Part shown: in pieces, positions 8,971 to 19,114 of the stretch
Layout: each line of letters starts with the position of its first letter
Numbering within the stretch: position 1 is the first letter of the stretch
Assembly: GCF_000344155.1 (NCBI RefSeq)
Contig: NZ_BAOQ01000005.1
Span: forward strand, 26,980-90,979
Direction: 5' to 3'
From: Gordonia paraffinivorans NBRC 108238
Lineage (GTDB): Bacteria; Actinomycetota; Actinomycetes; Mycobacteriales; Mycobacteriaceae
DNA length: 64,000 bases
Notes under the pieces: model-generated
Seen by the model: only the letters and a program-made list of their open reading frames with translations
Databases searched by the model: none
What the model was told of the DNA's origin: nothing
Position numbers and translations under genes: made by a program

Positions 8971-9069
8971 TCAGTGACCGCCGCCCTCGCCGTGCTCGTC
9001 CCCGCTGTGGTCGTGGCCGTCGTCGGGGCTGTGGCCCTCCGAGCCGTGGCCGCCCTCGCCCTCGCCGTG
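8971..9069 (-). other. In-frame His/Asp/Glu/Gly-rich tail beyond the lpqE amber stop
   Basis: Continuing the lpqE frame past its TAG gives 32 sense codons and then a TGA at 8971-8973. The peptide starts HGEGEGGHGSEGHS and ends DEHGEGGGH. It holds eight histidines among Gly, Glu and Asp, and its third-position G/C use is like the neighbouring genes. Such composition is typical of metal-binding tails and is not expected of random 3' sequence. The intrinsic terminator comes right after the TGA. Either lpqE lost its tail through a nonsense change, the base call is wrong, or the codon is read through. Confidence 0.6.
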
Positions 9070-9705
9070 CTACTGGTTGTAGAACGTCGGCTCCGCGTTG
9101 CGCGGGACGTCCTGACGCGCGAGCTTGGCGCCGGCGTCGACCGGGGTGACGACGGTGACCTCACCGGCGTCGACCCACTTGCCGTTCTCCTTCTTCTCGA
9201 AGGCGAAGGTCAGCTTGGTGGTGAGGCCCGCGGCGACGGTCTTGCCGGCGTCGGTGAGCTCGGCGGTGATCTTCTGCTCGGCCGGGGCCGCGCCGACCGG
9301 GGTGCCGCCGCGCAGGGCCTGGCCCGGCGCGATCACGCGGGCCTCGGCGTCGGCGCCCTCGGTGAACTCGATCGTGCCCTTCTCCGGCTTGATCGACTTG
9401 AGGCGGTACGAGTCGACCTGGTCGCTGTTGGCGATGACGAACGCGACCTCGAAGGGTCCGCCGTTGCCGAACACGGTCGGGGCGTCCTTCTCCGGGTAGA
9501 GGATCTGCACGTCACGCAGCTGCAGTGCGTCGATGTTCACGTTCGCGCCGTTCACCGCGGGCAGCTGGTTTGCGGTCTGCGAGACTTGCCCCGCACCGCA
9601 ACCGGTGGTGCCCAGGGCGACGGCGATGCCGATCGTGGCAACGGCGGTGGCCAGACGCGATGGCCGGACCGCCGACCGCCGTGCGGATGATGGAAGCACT
9701 GACAC
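9070..9705 (-). CDS. lpqE: Lipoprotein LpqE
   Basis: A 211-residue predicted lipoprotein. Basic N-terminus, hydrophobic stretch LATAVATIGIAVALGTTGC with the acylated cysteine, then a beta-rich domain (VNGANVNIDALQLRDVQILYPE; AEQKITAELTDAGKTV). Its position between radA and carD matches Rv3584 LpqE. It is anchored outside the membrane; function not established. GTG 9705 is chosen because GGGAGG stands five bases before it; an ATG at 9723 and a GTG at 9699 are alternatives. The frame ends in TAG after ...FYNQ, and a His-rich sequence continues in frame beyond. A perfect 17-bp palindrome lies 50 bp upstream. Confidence 0.88.
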   Translation of the reverse strand: MSVLPSSARRSAVRPSRLATAVATIGIAVALGTTGCGAGQVSQTANQLPAVNGANVNIDALQLRDVQILYPEKDAPTVFGNGGPFEVAFVIANSDQVDSYRLKSIKPEKGTIEFTEGADAEARVIAPGQALRGGTPVGAAPAEQKITAELTDAGKTVAAGLTTKLTFAFEKKENGKWVDAGEVTVVTPVDAGAKLARQDVPRNAEPTFYNQ

Positions 9706-9754
9706 CCGATCCTCCCAGGTCATACGAAGTCGAATTGCAGCGCGCGAAACCCTG

Positions 9755-9771
9755 CACTACGCAGCGTAGTG
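9755..9771. promoter_or_regulatory. 17-bp palindrome between lpqE and carD, candidate operator
   Basis: CACTACG-CAG-CGTAGTG has perfect seven-base arms around a three-base centre. It is 50 bp upstream of the lpqE start and about 220 bp from the -10 of carD, so lpqE is the likelier target. The binding factor is not recognised; ArsR/SmtB-type or TetR-type sites are possible. The rest of the 318-bp gap (9706-10023) holds only the carD promoter region and no convincing ORF. Confidence 0.4.
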
Positions 9772-9987
9772 GGCGCGGAGCGGAAAAGTCCGCCGGGGTC
9801 CCGATTCGGCACCGCGTGGCGCCTCGGCGGGGTGCCGCGGGAGTCCGCCGCGGACCCACTCCCGCGGCCCGGTTTGCGTGACCCGCGACACGCTGCTACG
9901 GAACCCTCGCCCACCTCGGAAGAGCGTGTGCTGCAACCGGTTCACCGCCGTGACCTGCACCGTTGGGTGGGGCACTCGGAACGCCCG

Positions 9988-9996
9988 TGCTAGACT
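9988..9996 (+). promoter_or_regulatory. Extended -10 promoter of carD
   Basis: TGCTAGACT is an extended -10 element (TGn plus TAGACT) 27 bp before the carD start codon. No good -35 hexamer stands at the usual distance; TTGGGT at 9963 is 22 bp away. A leader of about 20 nt would contain the AAGGA ribosome-binding sequence. Confidence 0.5.
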
Positions 9997-10023
9997 GGGA
10001 TCACTCGAAAGGGGCAAGGAACA

Positions 10024-10512
10024 TTGAATTTCAAAGTTGGCGACACCGTCGTTTACCCCCATCACGGTGCTGCTCGGGTCGAGGACATCGTGACCCGGAC
10101 CATCAAGGGTGAGCAGATCGAATACCTTGTTCTCAAGGTTGCCGACGGTGACATGACCGTTCAGATTCCCTCCTCGAAGTTGGAATATGTGGGCGTCCGC
10201 GACGTGGTCGGGCAAGAGGGTCTCGATCAGGTCTTCCAGGTGCTGCGGGCCCCGCACACCGAAGAGCCGACCAACTGGGCGCGGCGGTTCAAGGCGAACC
10301 AGGAGAAGCTGATCTCCGGCGACATCATCAAGGTTGCCGAGATCGTCCGCGATCTCTGGCGCCGTGAGCAGGACCGCGGACTCTCGGCCGGTGAGAAGCG
10401 CATGCTGACCCGCGCCCGTCGCGTCCTCGTCGACGAGCTGTCGCTCGCGCAGAACACCGACGACGAGAAGGCTGCCAGCATTCTCGACGAGGTTCTCGCC
10501 GCCGCCTCCTGA
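10024..10512 (+). CDS. carD: RNA polymerase-binding transcription regulator CarD
   Basis: A 162-residue essential regulator that stabilises open complexes at sigma-A promoters. The N-terminal RNA-polymerase-interacting (Tudor-like) domain begins [21 protein letters not shown]. The C-terminal helical DNA-binding domain includes the conserved Trp near [20 protein letters not shown], and the protein ends with an Ala-rich helix. Length equals mycobacterial CarD (162). It starts with TTG at 10024 (AAGGA six bases before), whereas mycobacteria use ATG. It is followed 32 bp later by ispD, as in M. tuberculosis. Confidence 0.96.
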   Translation: MNFKVGDTVVYPHHGAARVEDIVTRTIKGEQIEYLVLKVADGDMTVQIPSSKLEYVGVRDVVGQEGLDQVFQVLRAPHTEEPTNWARRFKANQEKLISGDIIKVAEIVRDLWRREQDRGLSAGEKRMLTRARRVLVDELSLAQNTDDEKAASILDEVLAAAS

Positions 10513-10544
10513 TCGGGTCCGCCTGGATCAGGAAAGAACACACA

Positions 10545-11258
10545 GTGACCACCACGCCGGAGAGTTCCGGCGCAGGAGTCTGCGTCATCATCCCGGCCGC
10601 CGGGTCGGGCACCCGACTCGGCGAGCCGGTGCCGAAGGCGTTCGTCGACGTCTGCGGCCGGACGATCATCGAACGATGCGTCGACAACATCCCGGATTCC
10701 CTGGATGCGTCGATCGTCGTCGTGGTGCCGGCCGACCTCGTCGACCGTGCGCGTGAGCTGTTGCCGGACGTCACGATCGTGCCCGGTGGCGCTCATCGGT
10801 CGGAATCGGTGCGTGCCGGGATCGCCGCGGCCGACGCCGCCGACATCCTCCTCGTCCACGACGCGGCGCGGCCACTCACGCCTGCGCACGTCTTCACCCG
10901 GGTCGTCGAGGCGGTCGCCTCCGGACACCCCGCGGTCGTCCCCGGGCTCCCCGTGGCCGACACGCTCAAGCAGGTCGTCGTCTCCGACGACGGCCTCGAA
11001 CGCGTCGAGCGCACCGTCGATCGAGAACCGCTGCGCGCCGTCCAGACGCCTCAGGGATTCACCCGGGAGGCGCTGCTGCGCGCCCACGCCGACGACTCCG
11101 GTCTCGCCACCGACGACGCCGGCCTGGCCGAGCGCTGCGGCATCGACGTCCATGTCGTCCCAGGAGACCCCCTCGCCATGAAGGTCACCACCCCGTGGGA
11201 CCTGAAGATCATCCGCGACGTCGTGTCGGAGAGCGCCGAGGCAGGGGAGCGGCGATGA
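10545..11258 (+). CDS. ispD: 2-C-methyl-D-erythritol 4-phosphate cytidylyltransferase
   Basis: A 237-residue enzyme of the MEP pathway joining CTP and MEP to CDP-ME. The CTP-binding signature [19 protein letters not shown] is intact, as are [10 protein letters not shown] and the RAVQTPQGF loop. Cytoplasmic, essential for isoprenoids such as menaquinone and decaprenyl phosphate. GTG start at 10545 after AGGAAAG. Its stop overlaps the ispF start (ATGA), indicating translational coupling in a carD-ispD-ispF transcript. Confidence 0.95.
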   Translation: MTTTPESSGAGVCVIIPAAGSGTRLGEPVPKAFVDVCGRTIIERCVDNIPDSLDASIVVVVPADLVDRARELLPDVTIVPGGAHRSESVRAGIAAADAADILLVHDAARPLTPAHVFTRVVEAVASGHPAVVPGLPVADTLKQVVVSDDGLERVERTVDREPLRAVQTPQGFTREALLRAHADDSGLATDDAGLAERCGIDVHVVPGDPLAMKVTTPWDLKIIRDVVSESAEAGERR

Positions 11259-11719
11259 GGGTCGGCATCGGAACCGACGCCCACCGGGTCGACGAGTCCG
11301 CGGAGTGTTGGATGGTCGGTCTGCACTTCCCGGGCGACGCCGGATGCGAAGGCCATTCCGACGGTGACGTCGGCGCCCACGCCCTGTGCGACGCCGTCCT
11401 CTCGGCCGCCGGTCTCGGCGACGTCGGCTCGGTCTTCGGGACCGGCCGGCCGGAATGGGAGGGCGTCTCCGGCGTCGCCATGCTCCGGCACGTCGCCGAG
11501 CTGATCGCTGCCGAGAACCTCCGGGTGGTGAACGCCGCGGTCCAGGTCATCGGCAACCGTCCCAAGATCGGCCCGCGTCGCGCCGAGGCCCAGGACGTCC
11601 TGTCGGCGGCGCTCGGCGGTCCCGTCTCGGTGTCGGCGACCACGACCGACGGCCTCGGCATGACCGGCCGCGGAGAGGGCATCGCCGCCGTCGCCACCGC
11701 ACTCCTCGACGACCTGTGA
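11255..11719 (+). CDS. ispF: 2-C-methyl-D-erythritol 2,4-cyclodiphosphate synthase
   Basis: A 154-residue homotrimeric MEP-pathway enzyme that cyclises CDP-ME 2-phosphate. Metal ligands are recognisable in GTDAHRVD (Asp and His) and [12 protein letters not shown] (His); [15 protein letters not shown] and [16 protein letters not shown] are family signatures. Length is normal. The ATG overlaps the ispD stop by four bases. About 80 bp follow before the next gene. Confidence 0.95.
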   Translation: MRVGIGTDAHRVDESAECWMVGLHFPGDAGCEGHSDGDVGAHALCDAVLSAAGLGDVGSVFGTGRPEWEGVSGVAMLRHVAELIAAENLRVVNAAVQVIGNRPKIGPRRAEAQDVLSAALGGPVSVSATTTDGLGMTGRGEGIAAVATALLDDL

Positions 11720-11800
11720 GCGTCGCGTGAGGATTCGACCCGCCGCTGTGCTCACCACCGACGCCGCCCGCGCGTCGGCGGCGGGACGCGACGCGCGGCG

Positions 11801-13135
11801 ATGAAGCTCTCGAGTTCGGAGTCGTGGGAGGTCGAGCCCGGCGACCTCGTCCGGTGGCGTCCGGTTCCGGTCGGTGAGGCGGAGGGGACGAGCACCCCGA
11901 TCTCGGAGAGCGAGCGATTCCACCTGGCCGCGGTGGCCGCCGGCCAGCCCGGCTGGATGGCGCTGACGCTGGACTTCCCGAAGTCGCTCGACCCGGACCG
12001 GCTCGGAGCGGTCGTCGGCGAGGTCGTCGGCCGTCATGACGTGCTGCGCGGCCACTACGTGCGCACGCCCGACTCCGGTTTCGCCCGCCTGCTCCACCCC
12101 GCGGCCGCCGTCGAGGCCGGCGTGCAGGAGGCGTGTCCCGACCGCGACGCACGGGACCTCGGGGCCCGGCTCGCGCGCGAGATCAGCGAGACGTGCGACC
12201 CGTTCGGGCCGCTGCCGCACTTCCTGGCCGCGGTCATCCGGCCCGACAGCACGACCCTGATCTGCGCCTTCGACCACTGCTACGTCGACGCACGCTCGTT
12301 GTCGCTGCTGACGTGGGAGATCTGCGAGCTGATGGCCGGACGCGGACTGCCACCCGCGGAGTCGGGACTCGATGCCCTGCGCCGGATGGCGGAGGTGGAG
12401 GCTTCGGTACCGCCCGACGATCCCCGCGTCGCCGAGTGGGGGAGCTTCCTGACGGCCGCCGGCTGGCGTGTGCCGGAGTTCCCGCTCGACCTCGGCGTGG
12501 CCACCGGTGCCGCGCTCCCGGTGGGCACGATGGTCCGGACCCTGCTGTCGGCGGAGGACGCGGCGCGGTTCTCCGCGACGGTCGGCGGGGTCGGCGCCCG
12601 CACCTACCCGGCGCTGCTCAGCTGCGCGGGCAAGGCGATCCGGGCCGTCGGCGGCCCGCGGGAGGTGGCGACGGTGGTCCCGGCCGGCACCGGGGCGGGA
12701 CCGGGGTGTGTCTGCTGGTCGGTGGGCAATGCTCCGCTGCTGATCTGGTCGGACGGCGACCTCGCGCCCGCCATGGCCCGCAACACCGAACGCCTCGCGA
12801 ACGCCCTGCCGCTGGCCGGGATCGGGCTGACGCCGGTCTTCGCGGCCTACGGAGACCGCCTGCGGCCGAGCCGCAACGACGTCTTCATGATGTCCTACGT
12901 CGACTACACGCGGGTGCCGGCGCCCGCGGGCGAGGTGACGGTCCGGCAGGTGTCGTGCCAGAAGCCGACCGACACCGCGCAGTGGTGGTTCTGGCGCGAC
13001 GAGGACGGCATCCACGTCCGCGTCCGCTACCCGGACACCGAGCGTGCCGTGCAGGTGCTCGCCGAGACCCTCGACGAGATGACCGCCCTGGTCGGGTCGG
13101 TTCTGCGCGCGGGCGGTTCCGCCGGCGGCCCGTGA
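11801..13135 (+). CDS. Condensation-domain / PapA-like acyltransferase homologue
   Basis: A 444-residue protein of the chloramphenicol-acetyltransferase-like condensation superfamily. [26 protein letters not shown] and the central [22 protein letters not shown] match this fold, and YVDYTRVP near the C-terminus fits the DFG-region strand. The active-site motif reads H-C-Y-V-D-A, where the family norm is HHxxxDG: the second His and the Asp are kept, the first His and final Gly are not. It probably transfers an acyl group to a lipid or small molecule, as PapA enzymes do; substrate unknown. It sits between ispF and cysS, which are adjacent in M. tuberculosis, so it is an insertion in this lineage. 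Confidence 0.7.
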   Translation: MKLSSSESWEVEPGDLVRWRPVPVGEAEGTSTPISESERFHLAAVAAGQPGWMALTLDFPKSLDPDRLGAVVGEVVGRHDVLRGHYVRTPDSGFARLLHPAAAVEAGVQEACPDRDARDLGARLAREISETCDPFGPLPHFLAAVIRPDSTTLICAFDHCYVDARSLSLLTWEICELMAGRGLPPAESGLDALRRMAEVEASVPPDDPRVAEWGSFLTAAGWRVPEFPLDLGVATGAALPVGTMVRTLLSAEDAARFSATVGGVGARTYPALLSCAGKAIRAVGGPREVATVVPAGTGAGPGCVCWSVGNAPLLIWSDGDLAPAMARNTERLANALPLAGIGLTPVFAAYGDRLRPSRNDVFMMSYVDYTRVPAPAGEVTVRQVSCQKPTDTAQWWFWRDEDGIHVRVRYPDTERAVQVLAETLDEMTALVGSVLRAGGSAGGP

Positions 13136-13217
13136 GGTCGCCTGGGCCGGACGGAGCCGCCGAGGGCGTGCCTCGTGTGGGCGGTCGTCGGATCCCGGTC
13201 CGGTAGGATGGCCGGTC

Positions 13218-14608
<1,391 letters not shown>

Positions 14609-14609
<1 letters not shown>

Positions 14610-15556
14610 TGGCTGGTAATTCCAAGCGCCGCGGCGCGGTACGCAAGTCCGGGACCAAGAAGGGGCAGGTCGTCGGCTCCGGCGGCCAGCGCCGGCGCGG
14701 CCTCGAGGGGCGCGGGGCGACCCCCAAGGCGGTCGACCGTCCGTACCATCCCGCGCACAAGCGGGCCAAGGCCGCATCCAAGGCGAAGACCACCCGTCCG
14801 CGGGCCAAAGAGGACGGCCCCGAGTACGTCCTCGGACGCAATCCCGTCGTCGAATGCCTGCGCGCCGAGGTGCCCGCGACGGCGCTCTATCTGGTGGCCA
14901 GCACCGAGCCCGACGAGCGGATCGCCGAGGCCGTCAAGCTCGCCGCCGACCAGGGGATCTCGATCCTCGAGGTCGCCAAGCCCGAACTCGACCGCATCTC
15001 GACCAACGGCATGCACCAGGGCATCGCACTGCAGGTCCCGGAGTACGAGTACGCCCACCCCGACGACCTGATGGCCGACGCCCAGGCCAGCGGCACGCCG
15101 CCGCTCCTGGTGGCGCTCGACAACATCACCGACCCGCGCAATCTCGGCGCGGTGATCCGCTCGGTGGCCGCCTTCGGCGGGCACGGCGTGGTGATCCCCG
15201 CGCGGCGCAGCGCGAGCGTGACCGCGGTCGCGTGGCGCACGAGCGCCGGGGCGGCGGCACGTCTTCCGGTCGCGCGGGCCACCAACCTCAACCGCACGCT
15301 CAAGGAGTGGGCCGAGACGGGCGCCCAGCTCGTCGGCCTCGACGCCGACGGGGACGTGTCCCTCGATGACTACGACGGCACCGGCCCGACCGTGATCGTC
15401 GTCGGCTCGGAGGGCAAGGGTCTCTCGCGCCTGGTCCGCGAGAACTGCGACTCGATCCTGTCGATCCCGATGGCCGGCGAGGTCGAGAGCCTCAACGCAT
15501 CGGTGGCCGCGGGTGTGGTGCTCGCCGAGTTCGCCCGCCAGCGCCGGCAGCGGTAG
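14609..15556 (+). CDS. rlmB: 23S rRNA 2'-O-methyltransferase, RlmB/TrmH family
   Basis: A 315-residue SPOUT methyltransferase, orthologous to Rv3579c. The first 70 or so residues are a basic, Gly/Arg/Lys-rich extension that probably binds RNA. A substrate-binding domain follows ([15 protein letters not shown]), then the knotted SpoU domain with [33 protein letters not shown] and [21 protein letters not shown]. It probably methylates G2251-equivalent ribose in 23S rRNA, though other rRNA targets are possible. Coupled to cysS by the overlapping TGATG. Confidence 0.88.
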
Positions 15557-15577
15557 GTCACGCGGAGGCGCTGCGGC

Positions 15578-16351
15578 TCAGCGCTTTCCGGGCTCCGAGG
15601 GTTCCAGCACGACACCGGCCGCGGCGAGCGCCTCGCGGACGGCCCGGGCGTGTTCGACGGCGCCCGGGGTGTCGCCGTGCAGGCAGATGGAGTCGGCGGA
15701 GACGCCGATGACCGAGCCGTCGATCGCGCGCAACCTGCCCGATGTCGCGAGATCGACCACGCGACGGGCGATCTCGTCGCTGTCGGACAGGACCGCACCG
15801 GGTTGGGTACGCGGGACGAGAATGCCCTCCGGGGTGTAGGCGCGGTCGGCGAAGGCCTCGACGATGATCGGCAGGCCGGAGCGTTCGGCCCGGGCGAGGA
15901 CCTCCGAGTTCGGCAGGCCCATCACCGCCAGCCCGGGGTCCACGTCGCGGATCGCGGTGATCACCGCGTCCGCCTGCTGCTCGTGGTGGACCACCGTGTT
16001 GTACAGCGCTCCATGGGGTTTCACGTAGGACACGGTGCCGCCGACCGACTTCGCGATCGCCTCGAGCGCGCCGATCTGGTAGACGAGGTCGGCGATCAGG
16101 TCGTGCGAGGTCATCTCCATGAACCGGCGGCCGAAGCCCGCGCGGTCCGGATAGGACACCTGCGCCCCGATGCGCACGCCCTTCTCGACCGCGGCCCGGC
16201 AGGTCGCCAGCAACTCGGCCGGCGTCCCGGCGTGGAAGCCGCAGGCCACGTTGGCGGAGGTCACGATCGTCAGCATCGACTCGTCGTCGCCGACGCCCTC
16301 GCCGAGGTCGGCGTTGAGGTCGATGACGGCGTGCGCCCGGTCGGCGGTCAT
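15578..16351 (-). CDS. pxpA: 5-oxoprolinase subunit A (LamB/YcsF family)
   Basis: A 257-residue LamB/YcsF protein. IDLNADLGEGVGDDESML at the N-terminus, ANVACGFHAGTP, VKPHGALYN and CLHGDTPGAVEHA are conserved. PxpA acts with PxpB and PxpC to hydrolyse 5-oxoproline to glutamate using ATP. No pxpB or pxpC is present in this window, so the partners must lie elsewhere. It is convergent with rlmB. The ATG at 16351 is the natural start before the first beta strand. Confidence 0.9.
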   Translation of the reverse strand: MTADRAHAVIDLNADLGEGVGDDESMLTIVTSANVACGFHAGTPAELLATCRAAVEKGVRIGAQVSYPDRAGFGRRFMEMTSHDLIADLVYQIGALEAIAKSVGGTVSYVKPHGALYNTVVHHEQQADAVITAIRDVDPGLAVMGLPNSEVLARAERSGLPIIVEAFADRAYTPEGILVPRTQPGAVLSDSDEIARRVVDLATSGRLRAIDGSVIGVSADSICLHGDTPGAVEHARAVREALAAAGVVLEPSEPGKR

Positions 16352-16462
16352 GGCTCACATTCTAGGTCCGGCCGCGACGGCCCCTGCGGTGGCGGCGGTA
16401 CGCACGACCCGTGGATGTCGCGAGCGGCCGGACGATTCGCCCGATTCGTCTACGGTGTGGGT

Positions 16463-18016
16463 ATGGCACTGCTCGACACCAAGGTCACCACGGTCAACGG
16501 CGTCGTCGGTGGCGCCCGGGGGAAGCGGCTGCGTCGCGGGACGATCAGCTGGCGGGGGATACCGTTCGCCGCACCGCCGGTCGCACACCGTCGCTTCCGG
16601 GCCCCGCAACCCGCCCACGACTGGCCGGGCGTCCGCGACTGCACGAGGATCGCGAAGGCCGCGATCCAGGAGAAGCGCTTCACCGCGGTGGCCCCGGGCA
16701 AGTTCGCGCCCATGAGCGAGGACTGCCTGACCCTCAACGTGTTCTCCCCGGAGGTGGCCTCGAGCCGGCCCCGCCCGGTGATGGTGTTCATCCACGGCGG
16801 CGCCTTCATCCTCGGCACCGCCGCGACCCCGCTCTACGACGGCGCGTTCCTCGCCCGCGCGCAGGACGTCGTCGTGGTCACCGTCCAGTACCGGTTCGGC
16901 CCGTTCGGCTTCCTCGACCTCTCGCAGTTCGCCACCGAGGACCGGCCGTTCGACGCCAACGTCGGCCTGCTCGACCAGATCGCCGCGCTGCAGTGGGTCA
17001 AGGAGAACATCGCCGCGTTCGGCGGCGACCCCGACAACGTGACCGTGTTCGGGGAGAGCGCCGGCGGGACGTCGGTCCTCGCCCTGCTGTCCGCACCCGC
17101 GGCCACCGGCCTGTTCCATCAGGCGATCGCCCAGAGCCCGGCGCCGGAACTGATCGTCGAGCAGTCCGACGCGACCGTCTACGCCGACGAGTTCGTGCGC
17201 ATCCTGCGCGACCCGCAGCGCCGGCACACCCGGATGGAGCGCGACGAGGAACCCGTCGACCCGGCCGAGGCGCAGCGCCTGCTCACCGACCCGAACCCCG
17301 CCCGGCTGCTCGACGCCGGAAACAAGCTGATGCGGTTCGCCATGCACGCCTCCGGCGGGGCGATCCCGTTCGCACCCGTCGTCGACGGCGAGGTGCTGCC
17401 GCGGTCGCCTCTCGACGCGGCGGCCGGGGGACTGACGATCCCGGTGCCGCTCGTCATCGGCAGCAACAAGGACGAGGCGAACCTCTTCGCCAAGCTCTGG
17501 AAGGTGCTGCCCGACGCCGAGCGAACCCTGATGCGCGTCGAGGACGAGGAGGTCCGCAGGGAGATCGCGGCGCACTACGACAACGGCGACCGCGACCGCA
17601 TCCGACTGGCCGGCGACTCCATCTTCTGGGCCCCGATGACCGCCTTCGCCGACGGCCACAGCAGGGTCGCGCCGACGTACGTGTACCGCTACGACTACCG
17701 CACGAAGGTGTTGGAGGCCACCGGGTTCGGGGCCACGCACGCCACCGAGCTGTTCACCGTGTTCGGCGCCTACCGGGCCCCGCTGGGTGCCGGCCTGGCC
17801 GTCGCGGACTGGCCCGGGACGCGGCGCGTCACCGAAAACGTCCAGGCCCGCTGGGGCAACGTCGCCCGCAACGGCGACCCGGGTCTCGGATGGCCGGTCT
17901 ACACGACCGCCGACCGCAAGGTGCTGGTCATCGACGATCCCGACCACGTCGTCGCCGACCCGGACACCCTGCGACGCCAGGCCTGGTACCGGGTGCACGC
18001 TCCCGCCGGCTCGTGA
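16463..18016 (+). CDS. Type-B carboxylesterase
   Basis: A 517-residue carboxylesterase/lipase of the acetylcholinesterase-like family. The triad is visible: serine in TVFGESAGGTS, glutamate in IGSNKDEANLF, histidine in GATHATELFTVFG. The oxyanion loop is VFIHGGAFILG. There is no signal peptide, so it is probably cytoplasmic. The substrate is unknown; family members hydrolyse short-chain esters, carbamates or p-nitrobenzyl esters. It starts at ATG 16463, with a GTG six bases earlier as alternative. It is divergent from pxpA with a 111-bp gap. Confidence 0.85.
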   Translation: MALLDTKVTTVNGVVGGARGKRLRRGTISWRGIPFAAPPVAHRRFRAPQPAHDWPGVRDCTRIAKAAIQEKRFTAVAPGKFAPMSEDCLTLNVFSPEVASSRPRPVMVFIHGGAFILGTAATPLYDGAFLARAQDVVVVTVQYRFGPFGFLDLSQFATEDRPFDANVGLLDQIAALQWVKENIAAFGGDPDNVTVFGESAGGTSVLALLSAPAATGLFHQAIAQSPAPELIVEQSDATVYADEFVRILRDPQRRHTRMERDEEPVDPAEAQRLLTDPNPARLLDAGNKLMRFAMHASGGAIPFAPVVDGEVLPRSPLDAAAGGLTIPVPLVIGSNKDEANLFAKLWKVLPDAERTLMRVEDEEVRREIAAHYDNGDRDRIRLAGDSIFWAPMTAFADGHSRVAPTYVYRYDYRTKVLEATGFGATHATELFTVFGAYRAPLGAGLAVADWPGTRRVTENVQARWGNVARNGDPGLGWPVYTTADRKVLVIDDPDHVVADPDTLRRQAWYRVHAPAGS

Positions 18017-18037
18017 CGGGCCCGCGGCAGGCGGGCC

Positions 18038-18841
18038 TCAGCCGGGCAGCCACTCGGTCGGCGGGTCCGCCGCGAGGAAGTTCAGCACCAGCGGATTGAA
18101 CAGCTCCGGCGACTCCACCGGCATGATATGCGTCCCGGGCAGCACCGCGAACCGCGCCTTCGGCAGGGCCCGGACGATCTCCAGGGCGTGTTCCACCCGC
18201 ACGATGCCGCGATCGGCCATGACCACCAGGGTCGGCGCTTCGACGCCGGCGAAATCGCGGACCGGGTACTCGGGCTCGGTGGTGATCATGCGCAGTGTCT
18301 TGTCGAAGACGACGCCGAAGTGCTCGGGCCCGTCGGGCGAGGTCGCGTCGTGGTGCTGGCGCAGGTAGTCGATGGTCTCGGGGTTTCGGCGCAGCACGAG
18401 CTCGACGAACTCGTCGGTGTGCCGGCCGCTGCTGTTCAGGTAGCCGTTGACGTACACCACGCGGTTGACCAGGTCGGGTCGCTCCCGTGCGACGAGCAGC
18501 GCGACGACAGCGCCGTCGGCCCAGCCGACCAGGTTGGCGCGGGTCCCGACCACGGTCTCCAGGTAGTCGACGGTCCGCTCGAGGATCGTCGCGAACGTGT
18601 ACTCGCCGGGCACGTCCGGGCTGTGCCCGTGCCCGGGGCGTTCGGGCAGGTAGACGCGCAACCCCGCGTCGACGAAGTCGGTCACCTGCGCGCCCCATGT
18701 CGCGGCCGAGGCGAACAGGCCGTGCAGCAGCACGGTCGGGACGCCCTGTGGGTCGCCGCCGCAGAAATGCCAGATCGTCGACCCGGCGACCTCCACGTAG
18801 ACGCCGCCGTCGACCTCCTCGCCCACGAGTACCGGTCGCAT
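18038..18841 (-). CDS. Alpha/beta-hydrolase-fold protein lacking the nucleophile serine
   Basis: A 267-residue alpha/beta-hydrolase. It begins MRPVLVGEEVDGGVYVEVAGS after a GAGGGAG ribosome-binding site and has the oxyanion segment LLHGLFASAATWG. The acid (VVMADRG) and histidine (GTHIMPVESPELF) are in place. The nucleophile elbow, however, reads NLVGWADGAVVALL, so the expected Ser (commonly GWSDG) is Ala, encoded GCC. The protein is otherwise intact. It may be a non-hydrolytic binding protein, an enzyme using other chemistry, or a newly inactivated copy. It is convergent with the carboxylesterase. Confidence 0.8.
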   Translation of the reverse strand: MRPVLVGEEVDGGVYVEVAGSTIWHFCGGDPQGVPTVLLHGLFASAATWGAQVTDFVDAGLRVYLPERPGHGHSPDVPGEYTFATILERTVDYLETVVGTRANLVGWADGAVVALLVARERPDLVNRVVYVNGYLNSSGRHTDEFVELVLRRNPETIDYLRQHHDATSPDGPEHFGVVFDKTLRMITTEPEYPVRDFAGVEAPTLVVMADRGIVRVEHALEIVRALPKARFAVLPGTHIMPVESPELFNPLVLNFLAADPPTEWLPG

Positions 18842-19114
18842 GACGCTCCCTCGACGCAGATGTGCAGATGTGTGTCGCCGCAATGGTCGCAGAGTCGCCT
18901 GCCGGCCGGAGGGATCGTTGGAGAATCGAAATCTGTCGGACGGACGCCCCGCAATTTCGTGACCGGGAACATCAGCACCGTGTCCATCGGTCAGGGGACA
19001 TCTCGGGATGGTCTAGGTTTGACGATGGCAAGTCAGGGTTCTGAATGGTCTGAGTGACGGACGGGTGGCGCGGCGACGTGACGGGGAATCGGTGGTTCGG
19101 ACGGACACGGGTCG

